Below the pieces are notes generated by a model that saw nothing but the letters and a program-made list of their open reading frames with translations, was not told where the DNA came from and searched no databases. DNA of 64,000 bases, taken from positions 17,679,102 to 17,743,101 of the forward strand of contig OX578286.1 of NCBI GenBank assembly GCA_951217055.1, in the 5' to 3' direction. The translations under genes and the position numbers were made by a program. This document shows, piece after piece, positions 15,001 through 27,000 of the stretch. Position 1 is the stretch's first letter; each line of letters begins with the position of its first letter. This DNA comes from Gerris lacustris. Taxonomy: Eukaryota; Arthropoda; Insecta; Hemiptera; Gerridae.

Positions 15001-18000
15001 CTAGAGTACATGAAATAATTGCGCGAGCTTTGCCGTCTTTAGTTAACCATTCTTCGTATTTGGTTCCTTTAGATTTTGCTGGTGGGACACTTTCAAGTAT
15101 GTTAAATAACCCTTTACCTTCAAGTGCCGCTTTAACTCTATATTTCCAACTTATAAAGTTGGATCCTGTCAATTTAGGAATTATTTGAAAATTATTATCC
15201 ATTGTCAAATTTATTTTTTTATTAAATTAAATTATTTGACATTCAATAATTGACACAATATATTTGAGTTACGACTCACCTTCAGTTAGTCTTCAACACG
15301 TTGTAATCTTCGTCCTGGGCGCCATAACCCATGTTGGTGGAACAAGTTAACGATACAACGTCTTAAACGGAACTCAACACATTTATTGTATGGCAAACGG
15401 TACAATGTCAACATACAAGTATTTATAAAAATATTTAAGCAAGTATTATAAATAAATACAAAATACATAAAATTTCCCCATTTACTCATGTGCCATTTTT
15501 TCTTGGCTTTTTGGGCTCTTAAGATGTAACAGTTTAAAGTATTTTCAAGTTAAAAAAAAGAAAAAATCGGGTATGGGGTACCTCGGAACTTTTCCTCACT
15601 TAGAGGCTACTAAAGTGGCCTCTCCTGCTGCTTCGCAGCAGGAGGAAGCAGCATTGGGTGAGGTCAGTACTTAGATTGGTGACTGTTTTTGAACTAACTG
15701 ATTTTTTTTATCATTTTTTTTAAAAAAATAAATAAATAAAATAAAAATATGCTCGATAAAATCTCCAGATATGCTCGAAAACCACCTGTTTTATGCTCGA
15801 TAGATATGCTCGAAAAACCCATTATATGCTCGATAGATATGCTGTTAAATGTGCAGAATATGTTCGAAAAACACTGTTTAAAACTATAGAGAGGACAGTG
15901 AAACCAGAAAATCTTCATATATCTTTATATCTTAATCTTTTTATCCGTATATCTTAAAAAAAAACGTATATGTTTATATACGAGTATTATTTTCAAATTG
16001 ATACACTGTTCTATATCCACAAGTTTCAAGTATATGTATGCGAATTTTTATGTAAAAGTTATAGTTTAAAAGTTTATTTACAAAATGTTCCGTATTAGGT
16101 GAGTCAATGAAGTAGATTGGTATTGGTCTGTATACATCAAGAATTTGAATAAAAACTAAGTATTTAGATGAAAAACCACAAGAATATGCATTTATATGCT
16201 TTTCTGAAAACAGCCGTTTTATGCATATTGTTTCGTTCGCATTTTACACTACAATAACTGCACAAACGTAATACATAAGAATTATATTTAGCCGCATTAA
16301 CATAATACAATAACAAGAACAATATGTCCAATAGGCTGACATTAATAATAATATAAATAAACTCCCTCGCCTAGCAACCAGAATAATATATGTGTCTAGG
16401 GACACAACATCTTCCCTTTTCTAGGGTGTGGGACAGTATCTCTTGGGAGGCACCGATAAACGTCCATAACGCGTCCGGGTGGCTCCTGGAGGAACGAAGA
16501 CGGGATTCCGGTCGATTTGTGGTCCTGCGGAAGGTGTAGCAGGGGGTATAGTAGCTGCACAGTCATCGCCAGAATCTTCAGGTTCGGGTTCATATTCCAA
16601 ATCACGTGAGGATTCAGGTCGATTGGGAGCAGGAATCAACTGCGCTCGGTTGCGTCGAGTGGTCCCCCGATCCGTTTCTATAATCCAGCTCCGTGGTTCT
16701 CCCGACTCTTTTACCACTCGGCCATAGCGCTGCTGGTCCGGTATCCAAACCCTCTGCCCAATTGCCAATGGTGGTAAGTTCCTTACTCGATGTCGTTCGT
16801 CAAATCTAGTTTTGTATTGACACCTTCTCCTTTCTTCTTTCTCTCTGAAAGACTTAAGCTTTACGGTTTTAGGTTGTAAGTTCTTGGTCAACATAGGGAC
16901 TGTTGTTCTCAGTTTTCTTCCCATGAGTAGCTCCGCTGGACTTGGACGGCCATCACTGGGTGCACTACGATATGCCAGTAGACCTAAGTTAGGGTCTCCC
17001 TCCTTTAACAGCACATTCTTCACGGCCTTGACGGCCGCCTCAACTTGTCCATTGCTCTGGGGAAATAAAGGACTACTGGTAATGTGTCTGAATCCGTAGG
17101 TTTTCGCAAATTCCTTAAATTCTTCGGACCGGAACTGCGGACCATTGTCCGATCGGACAATATTTGGAACACCTAAACGTCCAAACAAATTTTTCAGACG
17201 ACCAATTACCTGTTGACTGTTAATCGACGTCAACGCGAACACTTCGGGGTATCGCGAGAAATAATCCACCACAACCAAATACTCCTTTCCTCGAATTGTA
17301 GCCAAATCTATCCCAACCATCATCCAAGGGTTCTCGGGAAGATCCGTAGGAGTCAACGGTTCAACTGGTGTGTTTCTTTTTTCAATGCACGCTTCACAGT
17401 TTTCCACTAAATTCTTGAGCTGACTCGAAAGGCCTGGCCACCATACTGATTCCCTGGCTCGACCACGACACTTCACAATTCCTAGATGACCCGAATGCAG
17501 TCGCCCCAGAATTTCTTTGCGCAAACTTGTAGGAATGAAGACCCTTCGGTCCTTAGTTATCAACCCTCCTGACACGACCAAATCTCCTCTGTAAGCATAA
17601 TAAGGTCTTAGGTCGGGTTCTAATTCGTCGATTCGGGGCCACCCTTTGTCGATGTATCCACGAAGTCGTCGCGACACCGGGTCCACCTCTTGTGCTTGCC
17701 GTACTTCACCTAACCGCTGGTCCGACATTGGCAAGCCTTGTCTCAAGGCCATCACTAGGAGCTGCTCCTCTTCATCATCACTGGCGTACTTAGTCATCAC
17801 AGAGGGTGCTCGCGACAACGTGTCTGGCGTGTACAAAGACTTTCCAGGCACATGACATATCTCAAAGCTGAAGTTAGCTAACCTCATTCGAAACCTTTGT
17901 AACCGAGGGGACAAGTCACTCATCGGCTTGGTGTCTAATAACGATAACAAGGGCTTATGATCGGTTAAAAGTTGGAACCTGGCCAGACCCAGAAGGTAGC

Positions 18001-21000
18001 AGGAGAAGCGTTCACAGGCCCAGGTACAAGCTAGGGCTTCTTTTTCTATTTGGGCATATCTCTTCTCAGTTTCGCTTAAAGTACGTGAAATAAAATGGAC
18101 TGGTCTCCACTCCCCGTGGGGTTGCCGTTGCTCTAACACCGCCCCCAGTCCATAAGACGAAGAGTCCGCTGACACACGTGTAATCTTCTTTGGATCGTAC
18201 AAAGCTAGCACTGGAGGGCTTGTTAACTGCCGCTTCACTTTTTCGAAGGCTAATTCATGTGCCTTTCCCCAGTTGTTCAGATTATTTTCTTTGCTCAGGA
18301 GGTCACGCAAAGGGGCCGCCGTGTCTGTCAGATGGGGTAAGAATCGCAAGTGGTACGTTACCATTCCGAGGAACCCTCTTAATTGTTTGCCATCCTTTGG
18401 CCTCGGCATTTTCACGATAGCTTCCACCTTGCTAGGATCTACCGATAAACCCTTTGCCCCGACCACGTAACCTAGAAACTTTACTTCCGATTTCCTGAAC
18501 TGACATTTCCTCTGATTTAAGGTTATCCCTGCCTTCTGCAGCCGGTCTAAAACCCTTGCCAGACGACGATCGTGTTCCTCCAAGGTTTTACCTACCACCA
18601 GCACGTCATCCATCAGGTTGACTACTCCGTCTTCTCCTTCTAAGGCCTCGGATATTCTTCGTTGAAAGTGTTCGCTGGCGCTGGTGATGCCCATGGGTAA
18701 TCGATTAAACATAAACCTCCCAAATGGGGTAAGAAACGTTGTAAGCGGGCGAGAACCTTCCTCTAGTCCTATTTGAAAGTACCCTGTTTTGGCATCTAGC
18801 TTCGAAAACACAACACCTTCCCCAATTGTAGCCACACATTGTTCGACTGATGGTAGTATATGACGCTCTCTCATCACTGCTCTATTTAGTTCAGTATAGT
18901 CTACGCATATTCTAACCGACCCATCCGGTTTAGGAACGACGACGAGTCCCGCACACCACTCTGTGGGTCTTTCTATTCGCGATATGACTCCCTCTTTCTC
19001 TAATCGAAGTAGTTCTTCCTTGGTTTTCTGTAGAAGGGGAAAAGCTACACGCCTTGGGACCTTGATCGAATACGGCCTGTATCCCTCCTTTAGCTTAATC
19101 TGGTACTCGCCATCCAGTTTGCCCAATCCTTCAAATAGGGATTTCTTTTCCTCTTCTGGTGAGACTTGTTTCAACGCGTTTAGCCACGCTAACATACCTA
19201 AGGAAGTTATATCCCCTCTACCAAGAAGTGGTTCTTGTGGTTCCTTAACTACGTACAACATCGTTTCTATACGAGCCTTCTTCCACTTTAGAGAGCAACA
19301 AAACCTTCCTCTCACCTCTATCCTCATTCCGGTCGGTCCATGCAACACTTTATCCGCCGGTTTTAATGTAGGGGACCCTAGACGGTGATATAGTTTAACC
19401 CCTATCACTGTGACATCAGCCCCTGTGTCAAGTTTAAACTCTGCTTGTTGTCCCAGTAGTTTAATCTTGGCTTTCCACGGATCAGCTCCCGATGCCCCGA
19501 CCACTCCTAGATAGTGACTGGCTTCCGAACCTTCCTCGCTGTCCGAATGTTGTCCGTAGGCGTAGTCGACCTTCTTGCTTCTTCCGCGACAGCATTTTGC
19601 CCAATGACCTCTTAACTGGCATCGGCTACACCGGGACTTCCACGCAGGACAGCGTCTAGGGGCATGCGTGCGTCCGCACGAGGTACACTTTTGTTCACAC
19701 GTTTGGTCTCGTGTGTTCCTGTCTTGAGGTTGGTTCCGCGAATCTTTGATTCGATCTACCTCGCCTATCTCAGAGTGATTGCCCCGAACAACCGCTTGTT
19801 GGCGTTTTACGTCTTCAGCTTGCCGGACTTTTCGCTCCGCCTTAGCAAGGGTCAGGTCCGCGTCCATTTGCAATACTTCAGACAACTTGCTGTCCCGAAT
19901 ACCGACCACAATGCGGTCACGGATCAGTTCTTCACGCAACGCCCCATATTCGCAAGTTGATGTTAATCGGTGCAACTCCTGAATAAAACACTCCGCTGGT
20001 TCCTCGGGCGCCTGTACTCGGCGGTTGAATTTAGCGCGTTCGTAGATTACGTTCTTCTTACTGACGTAATAGTTATTAAAGCGTACTACCAAAGAACTGA
20101 ACGAATTTAACTCCTCCTCGGTTGGTTTTATAGCTTCTAACACATCATCTACTCCACCACCCATAACGTATAAGAACGTGTTGACTTGCCGCCCCTCGGA
20201 CTGCTCCGACAGTCCCGAACATATTCGATATCGTTCGAATCGTTTAAGCCAGCGAGGCCAGTCTTCACTTCGAAACGTGAATTGCTCTGGTGGAGATACC
20301 GAATTACCCGAATAACTCGTCGAGTTAGAACATACCTCCTTTCTTTCTTTAAATATAACATTCGATTTTTCTTCGGCATTACTCATTGTTTACTTCCTTT
20401 TTTTTTTTTTTTGACACTCAAAATCAAAACAAACTCAACAAAAACAAATTATTAACAATAAAAGAACAAATTCACACTCACGTTTAAAGTTTTACCGCTG
20501 CCACCATGTTTCGTTCGCATTTTACACTACAATAACTGCACAAACGTAATACATAAGAATTATATTTAGCCGCATTAACATAATACAATAACAAGAACAA
20601 TATGTCCAATAGGCTGACATTAATAATAATATAAATAAACTCCCTCGCCTAGCAACCAGAATAATATATGTGTCTAGGGACACAACACATATATATGCTC
20701 AATAAATTTAAATTCTGTTGGTCCCAGAAAAGTGAAAATACCATTAAAAGGCTTCTTTCAATGAGTACTATTCAGGAAAAAAATATGCAAATATGCTCAA
20801 ATCCGAGCCCTAATAATTATCATTAACTACGGAAGACATACAGAGAGAAATAGACCTATTTTTCAAAATACATAGGTCTATTTTTCTTTGTATGTCTCCC
20901 GTAGTTAATGATAATTATAATTTGATTTTAAGTATTTATTTAATTATTTGAATTTTGGCGGTATTTTGCAAACAAACTTAGAAGTTTTTAACAAAAGTAT

Positions 21001-24000
21001 CTCACTAATTAATAATTATGTTATAACTTTTAAACTAATTAATGGAATTTCACCAGGTTTTTTTTGTTGTTGTTCCTTATTTTTTACCAGTTCCAACGAT
21101 ATGCTATAAGTCAAAAACGTATTTATACTTTTAGTATTATTAACTGTCAAAGTTTCAAAAATCGATAACATCAAAATCGCCGTCAATATCAAAATTAAAT
21201 TTGGTAGTTTTGTTTGCTATACATAGAGGCACATTTGTGCCAAATTTCAACTCTATCGGACCACGTTTCGATTTTTAAAAATTTTGCTGATTCAACAAAC
21301 TAGGTTCAAGATGGTGGAAAATGTTGATATTCCGGGCGGCACAACCAGAAGTAAGGACTGTTTATTTGCCAAGTTTCAACTCTCTAGGTTAAATACCCTG
21401 GGCGCTATGATTATGAATGATGACACACATACATGCACATACGCACATACAGACGTCATGCTGAAAACCACTCAGGATGTCTTAAAAACACCCAAAACGG
21501 ATAATTCAGTTGAAATCTAAAAAAATATATATATATTGGGTGAAAACAATACTTTTCCAACCATAGGTGAGGAAAAGTAAAAAGCCATAGTCTGAACCAA
21601 CTTATTAGGTTTCAAATCATCTCCTAAAGTATTTGCATCATGATACAGAAAAACAATAAAAATAAAATATTTACTCTAGAATAAAAACTGTTCCAATCAT
21701 ATATCACATTTTAAAGTTAGGTCTAAATGGTTATAAAGACTCTATTTTGTGAAATTTTGAAATTTTTAACTATAAATATTTTAAAAAATATAATTTTTTC
21801 TTACATGAAAGACACTATGGAATGTTTATAAGCGAAATACTGGACGCAGTCATGGTGTAAAGAATGCATGCAGGATGGTTCACAGCGTAGAGTATACATA
21901 TCACCATGGAAACGGAGCTCTAGATATTTAGCAAATGATAAAGCCCATGTACCATTTGACATTGCAACTACAGGTGATACCTGTAAGTAGTTAAGTTATT
22001 AAAAATCAATAAAATAATTAATATCACTGATAAGTTATCAATAAAAGGAGGTCCATAGAAGGATCTCAATACATCTAGAGATCACTTGTGTGATTTTCAG
22101 ATCTACAGTCTGTGCCAAACGCGTTTTATTGCGTTGACAGTGTGGGAAAGTCAAAAACATGTAGTGGGGAGCCAATGAGAGGTCAGGATTTTAAAATCCT
22201 GACCTCTCATAAGAATCACATTGTCCAATGAGAGCTCAAGATTTTGAAATCCTGACCTCTCATTGGCTACCAACCTCATTTTTAAACTTTCCCACACTGT
22301 CAATGCAGTAAAATTCATTTGGTGCAGATTGTAGGCTGCATTACTAATTGGAGCTTATGTCTATTTCCACTCTAAACAGCGGCAAATATTTTTTTCATTT
22401 AATTAGAAAATAAAACACATCCAACAGTTTTACTTCACGTACATAATGTCACATATCTCTGTTTACTAAAAAAGTCACATATGCAAGAGTTAAGACAATA
22501 TTACATATAAATTTAGAAATTAATATTTTACGATTTTGGTAGTATTCATATTACGGAAAGATTAAATTTTAATTTAAATAAAATTATAATTATTATTAAC
22601 TACGGGAAACAGGCAAATCCCAGAGCTGGAGTTTATTTTTCTCTGCCTATTTCCCGTAGTTAATAATAATTATAATTTGATTTTAATATAAATTTAGTTA
22701 TTTCAACTGATATTTAATTTGCATTAGGTAAGCCTATGAATTAGAAAGAAATTTGGCACTTCTTTAGATTGTTACTCCCCTATGTTTTATTTTAGAATAA
22801 GAAGTGTCTCAAGGGGATTAGGGAAACAGTCTTGTTATCGAGGTGCTCTTTTTGTTGAGGGTCGTGTTATCAAGGTTATTTTGGCTATCAGTCGTGTTAT
22901 CGAGGTTCGAGGGCGGGGTTTTCAAGTCTAGACTTGTTCAAGGCCAACCCATTCCTGTGTAGGGTCGCGTTACAGAGGTTGACTTCTCAAAACGACTTGT
23001 TATAGAGGTTCTGAGTTACGTTGTGAAATGGAAAAAATCCGTGTTATTGAGGTTGTTTGGATAATAATAGTTGCGTTATAGAGGTTAATTTAACATGTGT
23101 TATGGCAATCTCAAGGGAATTTGACAATTGCACTTGTAATTGAGGTTGTCGTGTTATTGACGGTTGTGTAAGCGAGGTTCTACTGTAAATGGATATAATT
23201 ATTTCTACAATACTTTGTCTAAATAATTATTAAGACAAAGGGATGTTTAGTCCAATGTACTTTGGGACAAAGTAATATCACACTTCTGTTTTTATATGGA
23301 GAGTAACAGTGTAAAGGAGAACATTCCGTACACCTTCTTTAGATTCTTACTCCATTCTGTTTTTTATAAGGGGAGTAACAGTTTAAAAAAAGTGCCAGAA
23401 TCTTTTGCTGAGAAGTTTTGTAAAAAAAAATTTACTGTTTAATTTACAATTTCTTAATTTACTCATATTTAACATTAGATAATGTATAAATAGTCTTAAG
23501 AGCTCAATATATTCTAAATTATTTGACTTATATTACTTGTTAATGTACTAGCATAATTAAAAAAGCAACAAATTAAAGGCTCAAACTTTGAAAACATTAA
23601 ATTTGTAGAAAAATTAACTCTTTATGTACTAAGTGCAAGAAAAAAGTAAATAGTTAAATTAATAAACTTACATAATTGCAATTCTTACACCAATTCCACA
23701 TTAGAATAGAATCATGCTTGAAGGGGACTGAAGTCCGATTTAGTGTAACATGAATAGCACCGGAATTATGGACGAAGCGTCGAGTGTGATAAAGCATAGC
23801 AACAGAACAATTCTCCGATGGACATACATAGTCTGGTCGGAAACAGTAGCGTTGAAGAAAACCACCAAGTGCTATATCGTACTTCCCGTAGAATTCCATC
23901 TCCACCACCCTATTAAATATTTTAAAATTAAATTAGGATTTATAGATTTATTGTTTTATAAGGGTGTTTTGATCCAAAAATTAAATAGTTACCTGGGTCA

Positions 24001-27000
24001 TTCAAATATTTTTTCAAATTAACCGTAAAAAAAAAAAAAAATTATTAATATTACCACTATTCCTTGATCACCATATTTGAAACGAGATATAATCATAATA
24101 ATATATAATAAAAAAAATTAAAAAGTAGTCCAGGAGAAAAATGTATTAGACCAACATCAAGCTAGAATTTTGTGTATAAGTTAATCCTTTGGCGTCTTGT
24201 GTATTAGTTTGTCTGTGGGACGTAGCATGGCTATAAGCTGTTAAAAAGAACAGACCTTGTGAGAGAGGCCATGTCCAGCCCATTTTGGCGGATAATGTGA
24301 TTTTCGAGATTCTGAGATCAAAAATGAAATTGACATTAGTTTGTCACTTGATAGATTAGATATTCAAATCAAAGTAGTCACCTAGCAAGTGACAAACTAA
24401 AGTCAATTTCATTTTTGGTCTTCTAACTAATTTTGTACTCAGGATCTCGAAAATCACATTATCCGCCAAAATGGGTGGGACATGGCCTCTCTCCACTGGT
24501 TTGTTCTTTTGGCTATAGCAGCTTATAGTCAAGCTATGAACACAGACAAACTTAGAACACATATTCTTAAAAAGCACCAAAAGGTTAACTTCAACACAAA
24601 ATTCTAGCTTGATGTCAGTCACACACTTTTTTGTATGCTATTTTCTGGATTACATCCAGAAAAATCCTCATTCCAGGGGAATCCTCATTCCCCTGATATA
24701 TCATACACACCACTCACACATAATCTTAGGTTTCAGTCAAATTTAAGAAATAAAATAAGATTTCAGCCACAAAATCAATCCTACAGGAGGTATCCACTAA
24801 AGAGGAGTGTCCATTGAAAGATTTTAAACTGAAAACAGGAGGTAATAGTTAATAAATTTGGATATTAACACCATTGATTACTCATTACACTGATAATATA
24901 TATTATAGAGGAATTTATGTTACCATGGGTCAACACAGAATGTTGGAGCGTTAGCTGATACAGGAGAAAAACTGCTAAAGAGTACTGGCAAGCGCTGATG
25001 GTTAGCTGGATCCAAAACATCTAAGTTATTCGACTGTGGGTTAATACAACTCTGATTTTGAACTATATTGTACGTATTTGTCGTTCCATTAGGTTCTAAT
25101 CGACTACCTCGTGCTCTGAAGTCTGCTAGCATTGTACGTACATTCAGGCTTTCCGCATCTTCTGTCAATCTCACTTTGACCAATGGGTGAGGCTCTTTCA
25201 ACTATAATAAAAATACAACAGTTACAACATTATATTGTAAGGTAATTCTACCTGGAATAATAATAAACTTAGCAGGTGTTTCCTAAATCCAAAAGTATTA
25301 TAAACTACGCTATTAATGAAAAAATGAAATCACAATTGACCTTAGCACATATAAATGTACTTACATTTGCAAATTAATTACATTGATAATAGTAATTTTA
25401 ATAATAAAATAACCAACTGAAGAGTTACCTTATGAAATTATCATTATTAAAAATGCAGTTTGTGTGATATTATATAGTCCACAGGCCACCATAAGAAGTG
25501 AGTCGCTGATTGATAAAGTTTTCTTACCTTATGGAATCGCTTATTTATGCCATGTCCACCGATGAATTGGGTATATGGCAACTGGGGGCTGGGCCATTTC
25601 TTTTTTGTTGACATGCCAAACTTGCCCTTCTGCGGGAACATTGAAAAGAAATAGATAAAGTATTGATTTTCACAGGATCGTTTAGTTAAATTATTTTAAA
25701 AACAGTGGTAAAGGTGGCCACCCATAAGAGTGGGCCGTTTTCTTTTCAACGTCCTCGCAGAGCGATATGTTTGGGGCGGTGGCCACCCCAAACGGCCCAC
25801 TCTTATCGGTGGCCACGTGTACCACTGTTTTTGAAATACTTTAATTAAACGATCCTGTGAAAATCAAAACTTTATCTATTTCTTTTCAATGTTCCCGCAG
25901 AAGGGCAAGTTTGGCATGTCAACAAAAAAGAAATGGCCCAGCCCCCAGTTGCCATATACCCAATTCATCGGTGGACACGGCATAAATAAGCGATTCCATA
26001 AGGTAAGAAAACTTTATCAATCAGCGACTCACTTCTTATGGTGGCCTGTGGACTAATACTTTTAATTTAATTAAGTCAAATTTCAAACTCTAGTAATTTT
26101 TTAGCAATTGTTTTTATTAGTTATATATCTGTAGTAGTCTGATTCTCTTAGTTAACTTCTTTTGGCAATTTTTTTTTTCTTTTAAAAAAGGAGTTTAAGG
26201 CTCTTTACCCTTTTGGGCTTGTTTATCTCCATTTTATCACCTCATCCACTCTCTCCCTTAAGGGTGAAACTTAAAACAAATATCTAATGGGTCTAACGTC
26301 CTAAATAGAAGCCGTTAATATAAGTTTAACTTTTTTAAGAGCAGTAGTTTAGGCCGGGCTTAATTATCCCCTTTTTACCTCATCCCCTCCCTTCTTAAGA
26401 GGTACAATTTGAAACAAAAAAAATGTCTATTGGGTGCTTAAATCCTAAAGAAAAGCCTTTACCTAACATTTTAATTCAAACTTGAAGTCACATTTTGTCA
26501 CTTCCCTCCTCCCACCCTAGGAGTAAAAATTCAAAAAACTGTATGCTTAGTTTTTCTTGATGCCTCATAATGAATTTCAACCCTCTGCCTATTCAGGAAG
26601 TAAGGAAATTAGTACCTTCAAAATTTCAATGTTCTAGTGCAATTGGTTTCAGAGATACATTTTGCATGTAAATTGCAGCAATATTGAATCAAAATGGCCA
26701 ATTATAAAACCCATATAAAAAAGTTGTTTGTCACAAAAGGAAGAAAACTTAAAAAGTTCAAGGTTCTAGTGCATTGTTATCTTGAATTTTGCATATAAAT
26801 GGCCACCACATTAAATCAAGAAGGTAGATCAAAAAAAGATTTCTTAGCGAGAACTTAAGGGCTAAGAGAAACCTTTCAACAAAATTTAATGGCCATTGGT
26901 AGAGTGGTTCTAGAGATATTGGAAAGGATTGATTCACCCACCAGTGAGTCAGTCAATAAGTGATATTGGGAGTTCATATGGATATAGATGCGTTCTATGT

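Larger units (their letters stand above)
12203..15480 (-). mobile_element. Copia-type LTR retrotransposon lacking integrase, very young
   Basis: A 3,278-bp element with 149-bp LTRs that differ at one base (T 12214 versus C 15343), bounded by TTTAC target-site duplications (12198-12202, 15481-15485). It has gag-protease and RT-RNase H, but the integrase core between them is missing, so it is well short of the usual ~5 kb. The primer-binding site matches the anticodon arm of initiator tRNA-Met, as in classical copia. It lies in sense with PIKfyve in the v19-v20 intron. Confidence 0.96.
16229..20687 (-). mobile_element. Intact Mag-like Ty3/gypsy LTR retrotransposon
   Basis: 4,459 bp with 181-bp LTRs (16229-16409 and 20507-20687) that look identical base for base. 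Target duplications are CATAT (16224-16228, 20688-20692). One uninterrupted 1,321-residue gag-pol frame. The primer site matches the 3' end of tRNA-Leu, and the polypurine tract AAAAGGGAAGA abuts the 3' LTR. All structural parts of an autonomous element are there. It is in sense with PIKfyve. Mag clade is inferred from the CDS. Confidence 0.97.
15700..20815. mobile_element. hAT-like non-autonomous element, split by gypsy insertion
   Basis: 15700-16228 and 20693-20815 are rich in TATGCTCGA/ATATGCTCAA motifs. The right piece ends AAATCCGAGCCCTA, the kind of terminus seen in hAT-type MITEs (TAGGGCTCGGATTT in reverse). The gypsy element sits between the two pieces with a CATAT duplication. Left terminus not located; no coding capacity. 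Confidence 0.55.
25478..26053. mobile_element. Foldback element carrying an exon-like block in each arm
   Basis: Arms of about 260 bp (25478-25740 and 25790-26053) are near-perfect reverse complements. Each has a 102-bp open block flanked by consensus splice signals (see 25528-25629 and 25901-26002). It is richer in GC than its surroundings, and the centre holds GGTGGCCACC repeats. It looks like a captured intron-exon-intron segment duplicated in inverted orientation. Donor gene not recognised. Confidence 0.85.

Noticed and set aside
14530..15188. Plus-strand frames up to 171 residues within the copia element.
   Set aside because: Antisense shadows of gag-protease.
16479..20455. Many plus-strand frames of 65-141 residues across the gypsy element.
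   Set aside because: All lie antisense to the intact gag-pol frame and have no motifs of their own.
25447..25641. A 64-residue minus-strand gene.
   Set aside because: Only the central 34 codons lie between splice-like sites; the ends run into intron-like sequence, so it is recorded as an exon-like block.
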